Assembly (NCBI RefSeq): GCF_030811835.1 | Contig: NZ_JAUSRO010000010.1 | Location: 159,356-223,355 of the forward strand | From: Variovorax ginsengisoli | Lineage (GTDB): Bacteria > Pseudomonadota > Gammaproteobacteria > Burkholderiales > Burkholderiaceae_C | Direction: 5' to 3' | DNA: 64,000 bases | Program-made: the position numbers and the translations under genes | Shown here: positions 7,827 through 17,140 of the stretch, in pieces | Layout: each line of letters starts with the position of its first letter | Numbering within the stretch: the stretch's first letter is position 1 | The notes under the pieces: generated by a model | Databases searched by the model: none | The model's input: only the letters and a program-made list of their open reading frames with translations | Told to the model about the DNA's origin: nothing

Positions 7827-8876
7827 ATGAAACTACAGCGCACGCTTCTCTGTCTGTCTCTTTCCCTCGGTACGGTCTTCGGTCCGGCGCTCGCGCAGGC
7901 CCAGGACGCCAAACCCGGCGTCAGCATCTACGCCACTGGCGGCACAATTGCCGGCGCTTCCAAGAGCAGCACCGACACCACCACCTACAAGGCAGGCTCC
8001 ATCGGCGTGCAGGCCCTCATCGACGCGGTACCTGAACTCAGCAGCGTGGCCACCATCACCGGTGAGCAGATTGCCAACGTCCCTAGCAACGACATCACCA
8101 CCTCCCTGCTGCTGAAGCTCTCGCAGACCATCAACCGCCAGTTGGCCCAGCCCGGCACCAATGGCGTGGTGGTCACCCACGGTACCGACACCCTGGAAGA
8201 AACCGCGTTCTTTCTGGACCTGACGACCTCGGGTAGCGGCAAGCCGGTAGTCATCGTGGGCGCCATGCGCCCGGCCACGGCGATCAGCGCTGATGGCCCG
8301 TTCAACCTGCTGCAGGCGGTATCGCTGGCCGCCAGCAACTCGGCCAAGAACCGCGGAGCCATGGTGGTGATGAACGACCGCATCGGTTCGGCCTTCTACA
8401 ACACCAAGACCAACACCACAGCGATGGACACCTTCCGCTCGGTGGAGCAGGGCTACCTGGGCATGTTCATCGGCACCCAGCCGTCTTTCTACTACTCGCC
8501 CGCACTGCCCACCGGCAAGCTGGCGTTCGATGTGTCGGGCATCACGAGCTTGCCCAAGGTCTCCATCGTCTACATGCATGAAGACCAGGACAACGAACAG
8601 CTCGATGCCGCCATCCGTGCCGGCGCCAAGGGCGTGGTGATTGTGGGCAACGGCAATGGTTCGACGCCGACGATCGTCAAGAATCGCATCGAAGAACTGA
8701 CCAAACAGGGCTATCCCGTGGTGCGGGCCAGCCGTACCGGCAGTGGCTTCTCCACCAAGAAGATCGAGGGCATCGGCTCGGGCACGCTCAATGCGCAGAA
8801 GTCGCGCATCCTGTTGATGCTGGCCCTGTCCCAGGGCGCAGACATCCAGCTGCTGCGCAGCTATTTCAACGGCTGA
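7827..8876 (+). CDS. ansB: Periplasmic L-asparaginase (type II, glutaminase-asparaginase)
   Basis: 349 residues with a signal peptide (about 1-26, ending A-Q-A-Q). Hydrolyses L-asparagine, and often L-glutamine, to the acid and ammonia in the periplasm. Both threonine motifs are intact: Y-A-T-G-G-T-I-A-G (nucleophile T40) and T-H-G-T-D-T-L-E-E-T-A (T120, D121), and a lysine precedes the conserved N-R-G-x-M-V-V-M-N-D block. Length is normal. It is flanked by IS66 debris upstream and an integrase remnant downstream, so it is a single transcription unit in a much rearranged stretch. Symbol assigned by type, not by strict orthology. Confidence 0.93.
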   Translation: MKLQRTLLCLSLSLGTVFGPALAQAQDAKPGVSIYATGGTIAGASKSSTDTTTYKAGSIGVQALIDAVPELSSVATITGEQIANVPSNDITTSLLLKLSQTINRQLAQPGTNGVVVTHGTDTLEETAFFLDLTTSGSGKPVVIVGAMRPATAISADGPFNLLQAVSLAASNSAKNRGAMVVMNDRIGSAFYNTKTNTTAMDTFRSVEQGYLGMFIGTQPSFYYSPALPTGKLAFDVSGITSLPKVSIVYMHEDQDNEQLDAAIRAGAKGVVIVGNGNGSTPTIVKNRIEELTKQGYPVVRASRTGSGFSTKKIEGIGSGTLNAQKSRILLMLALSQGADIQLLRSYFNG

Positions 8877-8912
8877 AGACCGGCGCCGAGGAGGCTAGGC
8901 CATCTTAATGTG

Positions 8913-9065
8913 TCAAAGCGTAGCCTTGCGCTGCTCTACTTCATCAAGCAAGACTTGGTCTTGGCGCTCGTCATAGAGCCTCGTCGTGCGTGCGCTCTCG
9001 TGGTTCGCCATCTGCTGAGCCACTTCGAGCTGCCCGCCGTTGCGCAGGCACTCACACTGAGAGTC
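8913..9065 (-). pseudogene. Tyrosine recombinase/integrase, C-terminal remnant
   Basis: About 50 codons end in a typical phage-integrase tail: L-E-V-A-Q-Q-M-A-N-H-E-S-A-R-T-T-R-L-Y-D-E-R, including the catalytic Tyr, then Q-D-Q-V-L-L-D-E-V-E. The catalytic Arg and His boxes upstream are absent, so this is only the end of a recombinase gene. Confidence 0.75.
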
Positions 9066-9179
9066 GCTGATGAATGTCTGGTTCTGTGCTGGGGAGGGCG
9101 TCCAAGCCGGCCAGCCTCTCGCTTCAAGGGCCAGCAGGTATTTGGCGACGGAGAGCGCAGCGGCGCGCCGCTCGCGTTG

Positions 9180-9693
9180 CTCGAGATCGCCGCCGCGCAG
9201 CTCATGCTGGTGCTCGACGACTCGATTGCCAACATCGCTCGGCCCAGTATTCAACGTCAATTCGGGGTGTCCTCCTCGGTGGGCGCGTCGGCGAACTCTT
9301 CGGGCGTCTGAGTACGTTCCGCGCGGGCCTGGGCCTCTTCACCCTCTCATCTCTCGCAGGCGGCTTCGCGTGGAGCGTCGAGTCGCTCATCGCTGCACGC
9401 GCGCTTCAAGGCGTGGGGCCGCGCTCGTGGCCCCGAACGGACTGGCGCTGATCGCCACCAAATTTCCCCTTGGCGCGTGCTTACAGGTGTGCTGAGCTGG
9501 CGCTGAGTGTTCTTCATCAACGCTCCCGTCGGGATTGCCGGCCACCTTGCCAGTCGCGTGCTCGTCGAAGCAGGGCGCGGCCGCGGAAACCTGGGACTGT
9601 CGGGTGCCGTTGCCGGGACTGGCGCGATGATGGCTTTGGCCTATGGCGTCACACGCGAAGCACAGAGGACCGCTGTGGCAATGGCTCACTGAG
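9180..9693 (+). pseudogene. MFS drug transporter (DHA2/EmrB type), multiply frameshifted
   Basis: Pieces in three frames follow the order of a 14-helix DHA2 transporter: L-V-L-D-D-S-I-A-N-I-A-R-P-S-I-Q, then F-R-A-G-L-G-L-F-T-L-S-S-L-A-G-G and L-I-A-A-R-A-L-Q-G-V-G, then V-F-F-I-N-A-P-V-G-I-A and Y-G-V-T-R. Frameshifts and stops separate them and the second half is lost. No functional product is expected. Confidence 0.75.
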
Positions 9694-9918
9694 CTTGTAC
9701 AAGTCTGCGCGATGACCGCTTTTGGCCGCTGTCTGCCGGACAAGCGCCTGGCTCCACGCACCCGGGATGCACGCAACATCTGCAGGTTCGGTCTGCTCAG
9801 ATATCGACAGCGCGTCCCATCGCACAGACTTCCAGCTTCATGCAGAAATTGCGAGCCGTGACGTGTAACGGCTCTATTACATAATGCAGCATCCCCCAAA
9901 AGCGAGAGAGGAGACTTC

Positions 9919-10773
9919 ATGATTCGTTGGTTGCTGGCGCTGTCTGCGCTACTGTTAGGCGCCTGTGCGCCGTTTCACTTGCCGCTTGCGCCGGAAAGCC
10001 GCGCCCGCATTGCAGAAGTCGATGTCCGCGTAGTCGTTGCACAAGAGAGTTTCATGTTCTCGGCACAGCCGCCTGGCGTAAGTGCGGCGGCAGGAGGGGG
10101 GCTAATCGCCGCGCTGATTGATGCGTCGATTCAGCAATCACGGCAAAAGGCCATGTCGGCCGAGGTGCAGGCCACCGTCGGCCCCTTGTTGGACTTTGAC
10201 TACCGCGCCGAAGCCGGTCAAGCCCTGAAAGGAATTGGTTCGAACGGCGCCTTCCCGTTCAAAATTCGTTCCGCTCAAGTGCTCGCCGGCATGCCAATGA
10301 AGAAGGATCACGAGGCAACTATTGCGGCAACGCGAGGTGGCTCTGCCTACATGGTCTTGATGGTGTATTACGCGCTAGAACCTGGCCTCGGCGCATTTAC
10401 CACCCGCACCACCGCCACACTCTGGCAGGACGGAAATCCCGAGCCGTCGTACCGTGCCTCAGCAATCTTCCAGGCGCCGCTGGTTGCGGGCTCCCGCGCC
10501 GAGGTTTTGCAGCGACTGACAGCACAGGATGGCGCTCTGCTCCGCTCGACCATGCAGGCGTCGATGTCTGAAACTCTCCGCATGGTCGTGCTCGACATCG
10601 TCTCCCCGCCTGAACCGGCGAAGGGCGCCACCAGCAAGGCCAAACCCTTGCGCTTGAATTTCAATGGAACCTGGGTACCACTGGATGGAGTCGAGATCGA
10701 AGCTAAACCCGAACGCACCATCCTGCGTGATCAGGCTGGCGTGCTCTATTCCCTGGCCGAAAGGACACCATGA
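9919..10773 (+). CDS. Predicted lipoprotein of unknown function
   Basis: 284 residues. A signal peptide ends in the lipobox L-L-G-A-C with the acceptor Cys at position 16, so it should be anchored in the outer or inner membrane facing the periplasm. I recognise no domain. A Gly-rich stretch (about 56-62) and alternating beta-like segments follow. AGAGGAG precedes the ATG. The stop overlaps the start of the next gene (ATGA), so the two are translated together. Confidence 0.8.
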   Translation: MIRWLLALSALLLGACAPFHLPLAPESRARIAEVDVRVVVAQESFMFSAQPPGVSAAAGGGLIAALIDASIQQSRQKAMSAEVQATVGPLLDFDYRAEAGQALKGIGSNGAFPFKIRSAQVLAGMPMKKDHEATIAATRGGSAYMVLMVYYALEPGLGAFTTRTTATLWQDGNPEPSYRASAIFQAPLVAGSRAEVLQRLTAQDGALLRSTMQASMSETLRMVVLDIVSPPEPAKGATSKAKPLRLNFNGTWVPLDGVEIEAKPERTILRDQAGVLYSLAERTP

Positions 10774-11441
10774 GTCGCAGACAGCTTTCAAGGGCCTTTC
10801 TCGCCGCCCTTTGCACCCTTCCAAGCCTCTCTCATGCTTTAACTGACAGCGAGCCACTCAGCATGAGCTACGAGGAGGCGCCCCAGCCAGCAGCTCGCCC
10901 CAACGGGCCTCCGGTTGACGAGCCGCTCCGCCTCCCGCAACCATGCACCCTGTACCTGCCCAAGGTGGAAGACGCGCGACCCAACAGGGAATTCGCCGGA
11001 AGCTACATCTTCATGCTGGCGGCGCCTGGTGCAACCCCGCGAGGCGTGCAATCCGTTCAAAGTGGTGATGCCGCGCAATGGACGCGCAGCGCATTGCAAT
11101 CCCTTCAACGCTATGGCTTCCGAACGCTGGAGAGCGCACCAGCCTCGCCGGATGCTGCGCGGCAGGTCTCGGGCGACGTCAGCTTGCGACTGGCTCACGG
11201 TTGGTCAGCTGGCCTGAATCTCGTGTCCCATGTGGTGCTCAGGGTGACTTACCATCATGCAGGCGAGGAGGTGGTACGCGAGTACCACGGCATGGGCACG
11301 CGTACCAACTGGAACAACGGCAATGGTGAATACATGGCCGTCCTCAACCTAGGCATCGACGAAGCCTTGCGCAGCATGGCCGCCGACGCCGCGGCACTGT
11401 GCACCGGCCAGCCGCTGCAGGCTCAGGGCTCCCCTCTGTAG
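10770..11441 (+). CDS. Predicted exported protein, partner of the lipoprotein
   Basis: 223 residues with an N-terminal signal peptide cleaved about residue 23 (S-H-A). No family recognised. Residues 80-215 look like an alpha/beta domain with W-T-R-S-A-L-Q-S-L and a late E-A-L-R-S-M-A-A-D amphipathic helix, somewhat like small envelope proteins that accompany lipoproteins. The 4-base overlap with the lipoprotein gene suggests a shared envelope function. Nothing in the flanks indicates which. Confidence 0.75.
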   Translation: MSRRQLSRAFLAALCTLPSLSHALTDSEPLSMSYEEAPQPAARPNGPPVDEPLRLPQPCTLYLPKVEDARPNREFAGSYIFMLAAPGATPRGVQSVQSGDAAQWTRSALQSLQRYGFRTLESAPASPDAARQVSGDVSLRLAHGWSAGLNLVSHVVLRVTYHHAGEEVVREYHGMGTRTNWNNGNGEYMAVLNLGIDEALRSMAADAAALCTGQPLQAQGSPL

Positions 11442-11673
11442 CAAGCGCCGAGACAAGGACCCGTCCTAGGTCTCCTCTAACGCACCGAGCTCAGCGTGGT
11501 CCGTCCATCCCTTGGGGTGCGCGAAGCCTTGCAGCTCAGCAGTGGGCCGCGCGACAACCAGCAGTTCGGTTCGTAGTGACTGTTCCACTGGGAGCCATAG
11601 AACCAAGGGCTCTTGCGTGCCCCAAGCGGCTCAACGCGTCCGTGAGCGTTGTCGCAAGCATCCCGACGTGGAA

Positions 11674-13137
11674 TCAATCGCAATGCTGGAAGCGTACGCA
11701 CGGGGGAACGGCGCGGATCTCAGTCAAGAAGTTTTCTCCATCGATGCGCTCGGCTCGAAACTTTACATGGGTGCCCTCGCGCAACCCAGCCAGAATCGAT
11801 TTGTCGCGAACACGGAAGCGCAGCGTCGTGAACGGCAAATTTTCCCGAGGCACGACCTTCAAGTGCACATAGACGCGCGCACCTCCCTCTTCCTCGGTCA
11901 CGAAGCGAAACGTGGCGCGCGTCTCGATCGGTGCGACTTCCTGCGCCACTGCAACGGGGGTCGCCGCCGACTCTGCGGGTTCGCCCGCGTGTTCCCGAGT
12001 TGCGGCAACCACCAGCTGCAGGAGGTACCGTTGCGCACGACCGATGCTTCCATCGTCGTACTCCCCGGCGGTCATCACGACCACCATGTCCAGGGAAGGG
12101 ACGATGAACAGGCGCTGACCGCCATTGCCCTGGGCGGCATGCCAGCGGACCTCCCTGCCGCGGACAAATACATTTCCGGACCACCAGTGGTAGCCAAACT
12201 CCTCGCCTGCAACGCAAGGAGAAAGCAGCGTGCGCACCCAGGCCTGCGGAACAATCTGCCGACCCTGCCACTCGCCCCCTTGCAGCATGAGCCGCCCCAG
12301 CCGCGCTAGGTCACGCGGACGCAACCGCAAACCAGTGAATGCCCGTGCGCGGCCACGCAAGTCGCCTTCCCACTCCCAGTCCCGGATGCCGAGCGGCGTG
12401 AACAGCCATTGATCGGCGTAGTCCTGCAAGCTTGAGCCGGTTTGCTCCTCCAGGACTTGTCCTAGGACGGCGGAGAGTCCACCGTTGTAGTTGAACAGCG
12501 TACCAGGGGGCGCCGCGAGCGGCCTTTCAAACACATAGCGGGGGCGGTCACCCCGCCAGAAGAGACCTTTCTCGTCATTCGCCCAGCGGCTATAGCCACC
12601 GCTTTCGTCCCAAGCCAGACCGCTGCGCATGCAGAGCATGTCGGCCACCGTGATGCGCTCGCGACCACCGCTGCGCAGATCGGCCAGGGCAGGCAGCAGG
12701 TCAAGAACGGGGGTGGCGAGCGGAGGGACGACGCGGCTGCCATCGTTGATGCCCCAGAGTACGGCCACGACTGACTTCGTGATGGAGCGGACATCATGGA
12801 GCTGGTCTTTATCGAACTGCGTCCGGCTTGCCCATATCGAGTAGGTGGACCGGTCCGCTCCTGTTCGATAGGCATCGACCACCAGCTTGCCGTGACGCTC
12901 GACCACCAGCGCGTGCCGATTGCGCGTGCTCTCAACGAAAGTCCGCACCGCATCACAAAGAAGGTTGGGACTGAAACCCGCGAGACGCGGTTCCTGTTCG
13001 ATGCTCCAGCCGTCGCGGTCCGGTAGAGGTGTGCCGCAAGGTTCAACCGCAGCCACACGCGCTGCTGCAGATGCGCCCCACAGGGCGACGAACATCGCAA
13101 GCGCACTCCATCTCAAGCGCAAGTGACTCTCCTTCAT
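11674..13137 (-). CDS. Exported serine hydrolase (beta-lactamase fold) with C-terminal CusF-like domain
   Basis: 487 residues with a signal peptide (about 1-30). Residues 65-380 form a class C beta-lactamase/esterase-type domain: S118-I-T-K121 (nucleophile and base), Y217-N-G-G as the second motif and a late Q-G-N-G-G in place of the K-T-G box. Residues about 405-480 resemble the small beta-barrel CusF copper-binding domain: F-R-V-R-D-K-S-I-L-A-G-L-R-E-G-T-H-V-K-F, then a E-x-I-D-G-x-x-x-x-T-E-I ending. CusF's Met ligands (M-P-x-M-T-M) are replaced by L-P-F-T-T-L, so metal binding is doubtful. The protein ends with two extra cysteines (480, 486). Likely a periplasmic esterase, amidase or peptidase; substrate unknown. 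Confidence 0.8.
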   Translation of the reverse strand: MKESHLRLRWSALAMFVALWGASAAARVAAVEPCGTPLPDRDGWSIEQEPRLAGFSPNLLCDAVRTFVESTRNRHALVVERHGKLVVDAYRTGADRSTYSIWASRTQFDKDQLHDVRSITKSVVAVLWGINDGSRVVPPLATPVLDLLPALADLRSGGRERITVADMLCMRSGLAWDESGGYSRWANDEKGLFWRGDRPRYVFERPLAAPPGTLFNYNGGLSAVLGQVLEEQTGSSLQDYADQWLFTPLGIRDWEWEGDLRGRARAFTGLRLRPRDLARLGRLMLQGGEWQGRQIVPQAWVRTLLSPCVAGEEFGYHWWSGNVFVRGREVRWHAAQGNGGQRLFIVPSLDMVVVMTAGEYDDGSIGRAQRYLLQLVVAATREHAGEPAESAATPVAVAQEVAPIETRATFRFVTEEEGGARVYVHLKVVPRENLPFTTLRFRVRDKSILAGLREGTHVKFRAERIDGENFLTEIRAVPPCVRFQHCD

Positions 13138-13309
13138 GGGCGCTGCGTGACTCAGGCGGAACGCCTCCGCCAGATTCTGCCTTCGACACCATGCGCGTTC
13201 CAGTCGAAGAAACCCGCTGCAGGCACTTCAACCGCGCGACTCGCCGTCAAGCCATTGCGAGTCAAATAGTCGCCTACGAAGCTGAACCCCACCGAGTGGG
13301 TGGCCGCCG

Positions 13310-14299
13310 TCAATCGGGCTTGATGCCGGCCCGCGCGGCCACAGCCCGCATCTGCGGCAGTTCCTTTTCGATCCTCGCGGTCAAGGCTGCGCCGTCACCG
13401 TAGGCCGATACCAGGCCCAGATCCAGCATCTTTTGCTGGAAATCGGGCTGAACGGAGACATCGGCCAGGGCTTTTTGCAGCGCCATGCGCGTCTGCGGCG
13501 GCAGGCCGGCCGGTGCCAGCAGAGCGAACCAGGAGCCCATCTCGAAACCGGGATAGCCGCTTTCGACCACAGTAGGAACCTGCGGCAGCAGCGGGAGTCG
13601 CTGGGCCGACAGCACAGCCAGCGGCTTGATCCGGCCGCTCTTGATAAGAGGGGTGGATGCAACAACCGTGTCCACCGCGAGCTCCATCTGTCCGCCCATC
13701 AGTGCAGTGAGGCTGGGCGCGCTGCCGTTGAACGGAATGTGCACCATCTGAATGCCTGCAGCCGCCTTGAGCATTTCAGCGCCGAAGTGCACCGACGAGC
13801 CCGCACCGTACGAGCCGTAGGAGAAGCGGCTCGGGTCGGCCTTGGCCTGGGCGATCAGTTCCTTCAGGCTGCCAGGGCCGGTGGGCGCAGCGACCAACAC
13901 CAGCGGCATGTCGGCCACCATTCCCAGCGGCGTAAAGCTCTTCAGCGCGTCGTACGACAGCTGCGTGCGGATCGCCGGGTTGAGCGTGAGCGTGGTGCTG
14001 GAGCCAAGCAACAGCGTGTAGCCGTCCGGCGGCGCCTTGGCTACCAAGCCAGCAGCCAGCATGGTACTGGCACCGGGCTTGTTCTCCACCACCACCGGCT
14101 GCCCCAGCTTCTGGCCCATCGCTACGGCCAGCACCCGACCCAGCACATCGGTCGCACCCCCGGCGGCGAATGGAATCACCAGCTTGATGGGCCGCTGGGG
14201 AAAGGCCTCCGGCTGCGCTGCCACCGGAGCAGCCGCAGCGATGAGTGCGCAGACGGTCAGCACGCAGGAAAGAAAGCGAAAGCGGCGTAGGGGGGTCAT
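13310..14299 (-). CDS. Bug/TctC-family periplasmic solute receptor
   Basis: 329 residues from the ATG at 14299, which has CAGGAG upstream; an ATG at 14338 in frame is less likely. A signal peptide ends at A-A-Q. Family motifs: I-K-L-V-I-P-F-A-A-G-G-A-T-D, V-V-E-N-K-P-G-A and A-P-P-D-G-Y-T-L-L. It follows the amidase gene by 76 bases on the same strand, so it probably captures the amidase's substrate or a related carboxylate or amide. No TctA/TctB transporter is present, as is common for Bug proteins. Confidence 0.92.
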   Translation of the reverse strand: MTPLRRFRFLSCVLTVCALIAAAAPVAAQPEAFPQRPIKLVIPFAAGGATDVLGRVLAVAMGQKLGQPVVVENKPGASTMLAAGLVAKAPPDGYTLLLGSSTTLTLNPAIRTQLSYDALKSFTPLGMVADMPLVLVAAPTGPGSLKELIAQAKADPSRFSYGSYGAGSSVHFGAEMLKAAAGIQMVHIPFNGSAPSLTALMGGQMELAVDTVVASTPLIKSGRIKPLAVLSAQRLPLLPQVPTVVESGYPGFEMGSWFALLAPAGLPPQTRMALQKALADVSVQPDFQQKMLDLGLVSAYGDGAALTARIEKELPQMRAVAARAGIKPD

Positions 14300-14375
14300 A
14301 GAGAGAGAACTCCTGGAGTGATGGGGGGCGAAATGCAAAGTGAAGAAAGTGACGGTGTGGCGGCAGCAGGCTGGC

Positions 14376-15848
14376 TCAACCCAGCAGCGGGCTGCTCACG
14401 CGCGCCATGCCACCGGCTTGGTCATAGGCGTGCCCTAGCTGCAGCACCGACCAGTCGGATTGCGTGGGACCCATGATCTGGATGCCCATCGGCTGGCCCG
14501 CCGGGCCAAAGCCTGCGGGGGCGCTCAGCGCTGGAAGTCCGGCGAGCGTGGCAGGCACCACGACCTCCATCCAGCGGTGATAGGTGTCCATCGAGCGACC
14601 ATCCACACTGTGTGGCCAGTCCAGCGCCGCATCGAAAGGAAACACCTGGGCGCCGGGCAGCACCAGATAGTCGTATGTCTCGAACAACTGCCGCAGCACC
14701 TGGTACCAAGCCGAACGGTCGACCGCTGCGCGGAAAACGTCTGGGCCGCTCAGTGCGAGACCGCGCTCGATCTCCCATACCGCCTCAGCCTTGAGCAGGG
14801 CACGTTGGGTCAGGTCCCGATAGAGCGTTGCGTTGTTGCCCGCCACGGTGAAGCTGCGCAGGTCGATCCAGGCGCGCCACATCCGCTCGAAGTCAAACGC
14901 TGGCGTTACCGCTTCGACCCTGCAGCCGATGGTTTCGAAGTGCGCCAGTGCGCGCGTGCATACGTCCAACAGGCCCGGCTCCATCGCAAGGTGGCCGCCC
15001 AAGTCGCCCAGCCAGCCGACGCGAGTGCCGCGGAAATCACGTTCCAGCGGCGGGCTGACGTGGGCCGGATCGTCGAGACGCCGCGTGAGCGGCAACCGAG
15101 GGTCGAAGCCAGCCTGTACGGAGAGCAGCAGTGCCAGGTCGGGAATGTTGCGTGCCATCGGCCCCGCAACACTGAATTGCTGGAAGAAGACCTCTTCGGT
15201 CGGCCCGTGTGGCACGCAGCCGAACGAGGTTCGCAGGCCGTACACGTTGTTGAAAGCGGCGGGCGTGCGCAGCGATCCCATCATGTCGGAGCCGTCGGCG
15301 ACCGGCAGCATGTGCAGTGCCACCGCGCAGCCGGCCCCGCCGCTGCTGCCGCCGGCAGTCAGCGACGGGTCGAACGCATTTCTGGTGGTTCCGTACACCG
15401 TGTTGTAGGTGTGGCCACCCAAGCCGAACTCGGGCGTGTTGGTGCGGCCGACGAAGACCGCACCGCCGGCGCGCATCCGCTCGAACACGACGGCATCGGC
15501 GGTGGAAATCTGCCCCGCGAACAGTGGCGAACCTTTCGTCGTGACCATGCCGGCAGCCGGCATGATGTCCTTGGGCGCCTGCGGGAAACCGTGCAGCGGG
15601 CCGAGCCATCGGCCCGCATCCAACTGGGCATCGCGCTCGGCGGCCAGTGCCCACAGCGCATCGCGTGGCTGCTGCGCCACGATAGCGTTGACCTGTGGAT
15701 TGAGCCGGTCGATCTGGGACAGATAGGCCTCCAACACTTCTGTGCAGCGCAATTCGCGTTGACGGATGGCGCGCGAAAGCGCGACAGCGTCAAGGCCCAC
15801 GATTTCAGTGGGCGGTGTTGAGGAGACAAGTGGTGCGGTGATCGGCAT
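14376..15848 (-). CDS. Amidase signature-family hydrolase
   Basis: 490 residues from the ATG at 15848 (an upstream in-frame ATG at 15887 is possible; neither has a clear ribosome site). The Lys-cisSer-Ser triad of amidases is seen: K93 (A-P-K-D-I), S168 in G-G-S-S-G-G-A, and S192 in D-G-S-D-M-M-G-S-L-R. It hydrolyses a carboxylic amide to acid and ammonia in the cytoplasm; the real substrate is open. Divergent from a LysR gene with a LysR box between them, and followed by a Bug receptor, which suggests uptake and use of an amide. Confidence 0.9.
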   Translation of the reverse strand: MPITAPLVSSTPPTEIVGLDAVALSRAIRQRELRCTEVLEAYLSQIDRLNPQVNAIVAQQPRDALWALAAERDAQLDAGRWLGPLHGFPQAPKDIMPAAGMVTTKGSPLFAGQISTADAVVFERMRAGGAVFVGRTNTPEFGLGGHTYNTVYGTTRNAFDPSLTAGGSSGGAGCAVALHMLPVADGSDMMGSLRTPAAFNNVYGLRTSFGCVPHGPTEEVFFQQFSVAGPMARNIPDLALLLSVQAGFDPRLPLTRRLDDPAHVSPPLERDFRGTRVGWLGDLGGHLAMEPGLLDVCTRALAHFETIGCRVEAVTPAFDFERMWRAWIDLRSFTVAGNNATLYRDLTQRALLKAEAVWEIERGLALSGPDVFRAAVDRSAWYQVLRQLFETYDYLVLPGAQVFPFDAALDWPHSVDGRSMDTYHRWMEVVVPATLAGLPALSAPAGFGPAGQPMGIQIMGPTQSDWSVLQLGHAYDQAGGMARVSSPLLG

Positions 15849-15934
15849 TGGAGAACGGCGGCAATTGACTGGGTTTGGAGGCATCATAGGAAGCGCCCTC
15901 CCATGCGACAATCACAGTTTTCTCACCTCGGCCT

Positions 15935-15947
15935 TGCATTTTTTGCA
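15935..15947. promoter_or_regulatory. LysR-type binding motif (T-N11-A) between amidase and LysR genes
   Basis: TGCA-N5-TGCA, a perfect 13-bp inverted repeat that begins with T and ends with A 12 bases later, the usual LysR signature. It lies 41 bases before the LysR ATG and 87 before the amidase start, so it probably serves both promoters. Confidence 0.55.
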
Positions 15948-15987
15948 CACCGGCAAGCCCCTCGTTTCTTCCACCTCCATTTCGCCG

Positions 15988-16917
15988 ATGCAAGCTGCTC
16001 AGCTCCAGGACACTGCCCTGCGCTATTTTTTGGAAGTGGTGCGCTGTGGCTCGATCAGTGAGGCGGCGACCCGGTTATGCGTATCTGGCTCGGCTGTGAG
16101 CCGACAGATCGCGGGATTGGAGGCGCTTCTCGACACGGTACTGTTCGACCGCCATTCGCGCGGCATGGTGCCCAGCGCAGCGGGCGAGCTGCTGGCCGTA
16201 CACGCGCGCCGCGGCGCGCTGGAGGCCGAGCGTGTGGTCGCAGACATGCAGGGCCTGAAAGGTCTGCGCCGAGGACGGGTGAGGCTGGCCAGTTCGCCAG
16301 GCTTTGCAATCGAATTCCTGCCCCACGCCATCGGCGATTTCCGGCAGCGGTTTCCCGGCATCCAGTTCCATCTGCAGGTCGCCAGCCCGGCAGGCGTGAC
16401 CACCGCCGTGCTGCACGGCGATGCCGACATCGGCCTGACTTACAGCCGAGCTGCAGAGCAGGGAATCGCGGTCGCGCATCGCCAGATCGCGCCCGTGCTG
16501 GCCATCATGCGGCCCGACCATCCGCTGGCCAAGCTGCGCAGCGTAACGCTGGCACAGATGCATCCCCACCCGATCGCACTGCCCGACCGCGCCAACACCG
16601 TGCGTCAGCTGTTCGACATCGGCTGCAGCCACCGTGGCTTGGTATTCGAGCCGGTGCTTACAAGCACCAGCTTCGAGGCGCTGACCCACTATGTGCTGCA
16701 GTCGGGTGAGCTGTCCATCTCTGGAGAAATCACTGTGCGGCACCGTATCGCCCGTGGTGAGTTGCATGGCATCTCCATCCGCGAGCGCGGCATGGACAGC
16801 CGGGTGATCGAACTGCAAACGCTCGCCGGCCGCGTCCTTCCCGAGAGTGCGCACAGCTTTTTGCAGTTCCTCAAACAGCAACTACCAGTGCCCGTCAGCG
16901 ACTTACCGGTGGGCTGA
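15988..16917 (+). CDS. LysR-family regulator of the amidase-Bug operon
   Basis: 309 residues. N-terminal helix-turn-helix (about 8-66: F-L-E-V-V-R-C-G-S-I-S-E-A-A-T-R-L, then S-G-S-A-V-S-R-Q-I-A-G-L-E), followed by a substrate-binding-like effector domain beginning V-R-L-A-S-S-P-G-F. Divergent arrangement with the amidase gene and a palindromic LysR box in between argue for control of that operon and of itself. The effector is probably the amide or its acid (inference). Confidence 0.9.
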   Translation: MQAAQLQDTALRYFLEVVRCGSISEAATRLCVSGSAVSRQIAGLEALLDTVLFDRHSRGMVPSAAGELLAVHARRGALEAERVVADMQGLKGLRRGRVRLASSPGFAIEFLPHAIGDFRQRFPGIQFHLQVASPAGVTTAVLHGDADIGLTYSRAAEQGIAVAHRQIAPVLAIMRPDHPLAKLRSVTLAQMHPHPIALPDRANTVRQLFDIGCSHRGLVFEPVLTSTSFEALTHYVLQSGELSISGEITVRHRIARGELHGISIRERGMDSRVIELQTLAGRVLPESAHSFLQFLKQQLPVPVSDLPVG

Positions 16918-17140
16918 GAATGCCGGAATGAACCAGGGCGCGGCTGAATCGCCTACATGGTCCGCCCAAGGAGATCAAGCTTCTGCATGAAGATGGTTTG
17001 AAGGGCTTCCGTCCAGGCACAGGCGGAAGACTTACTGTGTAGCGCTGAAGTTTTCGCGTTCGTTGCCGATAACACCTTCATCAACACGGATCTTGTTGCG
17101 CAAAATTTTCGCGCCCACGAACGGCCTTCGATAGGAGCGA

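Noticed and set aside
11477..11701. Minus-strand frame of 74 codons downstream of the serine hydrolase
   Set aside because: No known motif or start context; overlaps the hydrolase end and looks like chance.
13155..13171. GC-rich hairpin GGCGGA/TCCGCC upstream of the serine hydrolase
   Set aside because: No T-run follows in either direction and it lies in a 5' leader; too little to call it a terminator or riboswitch.
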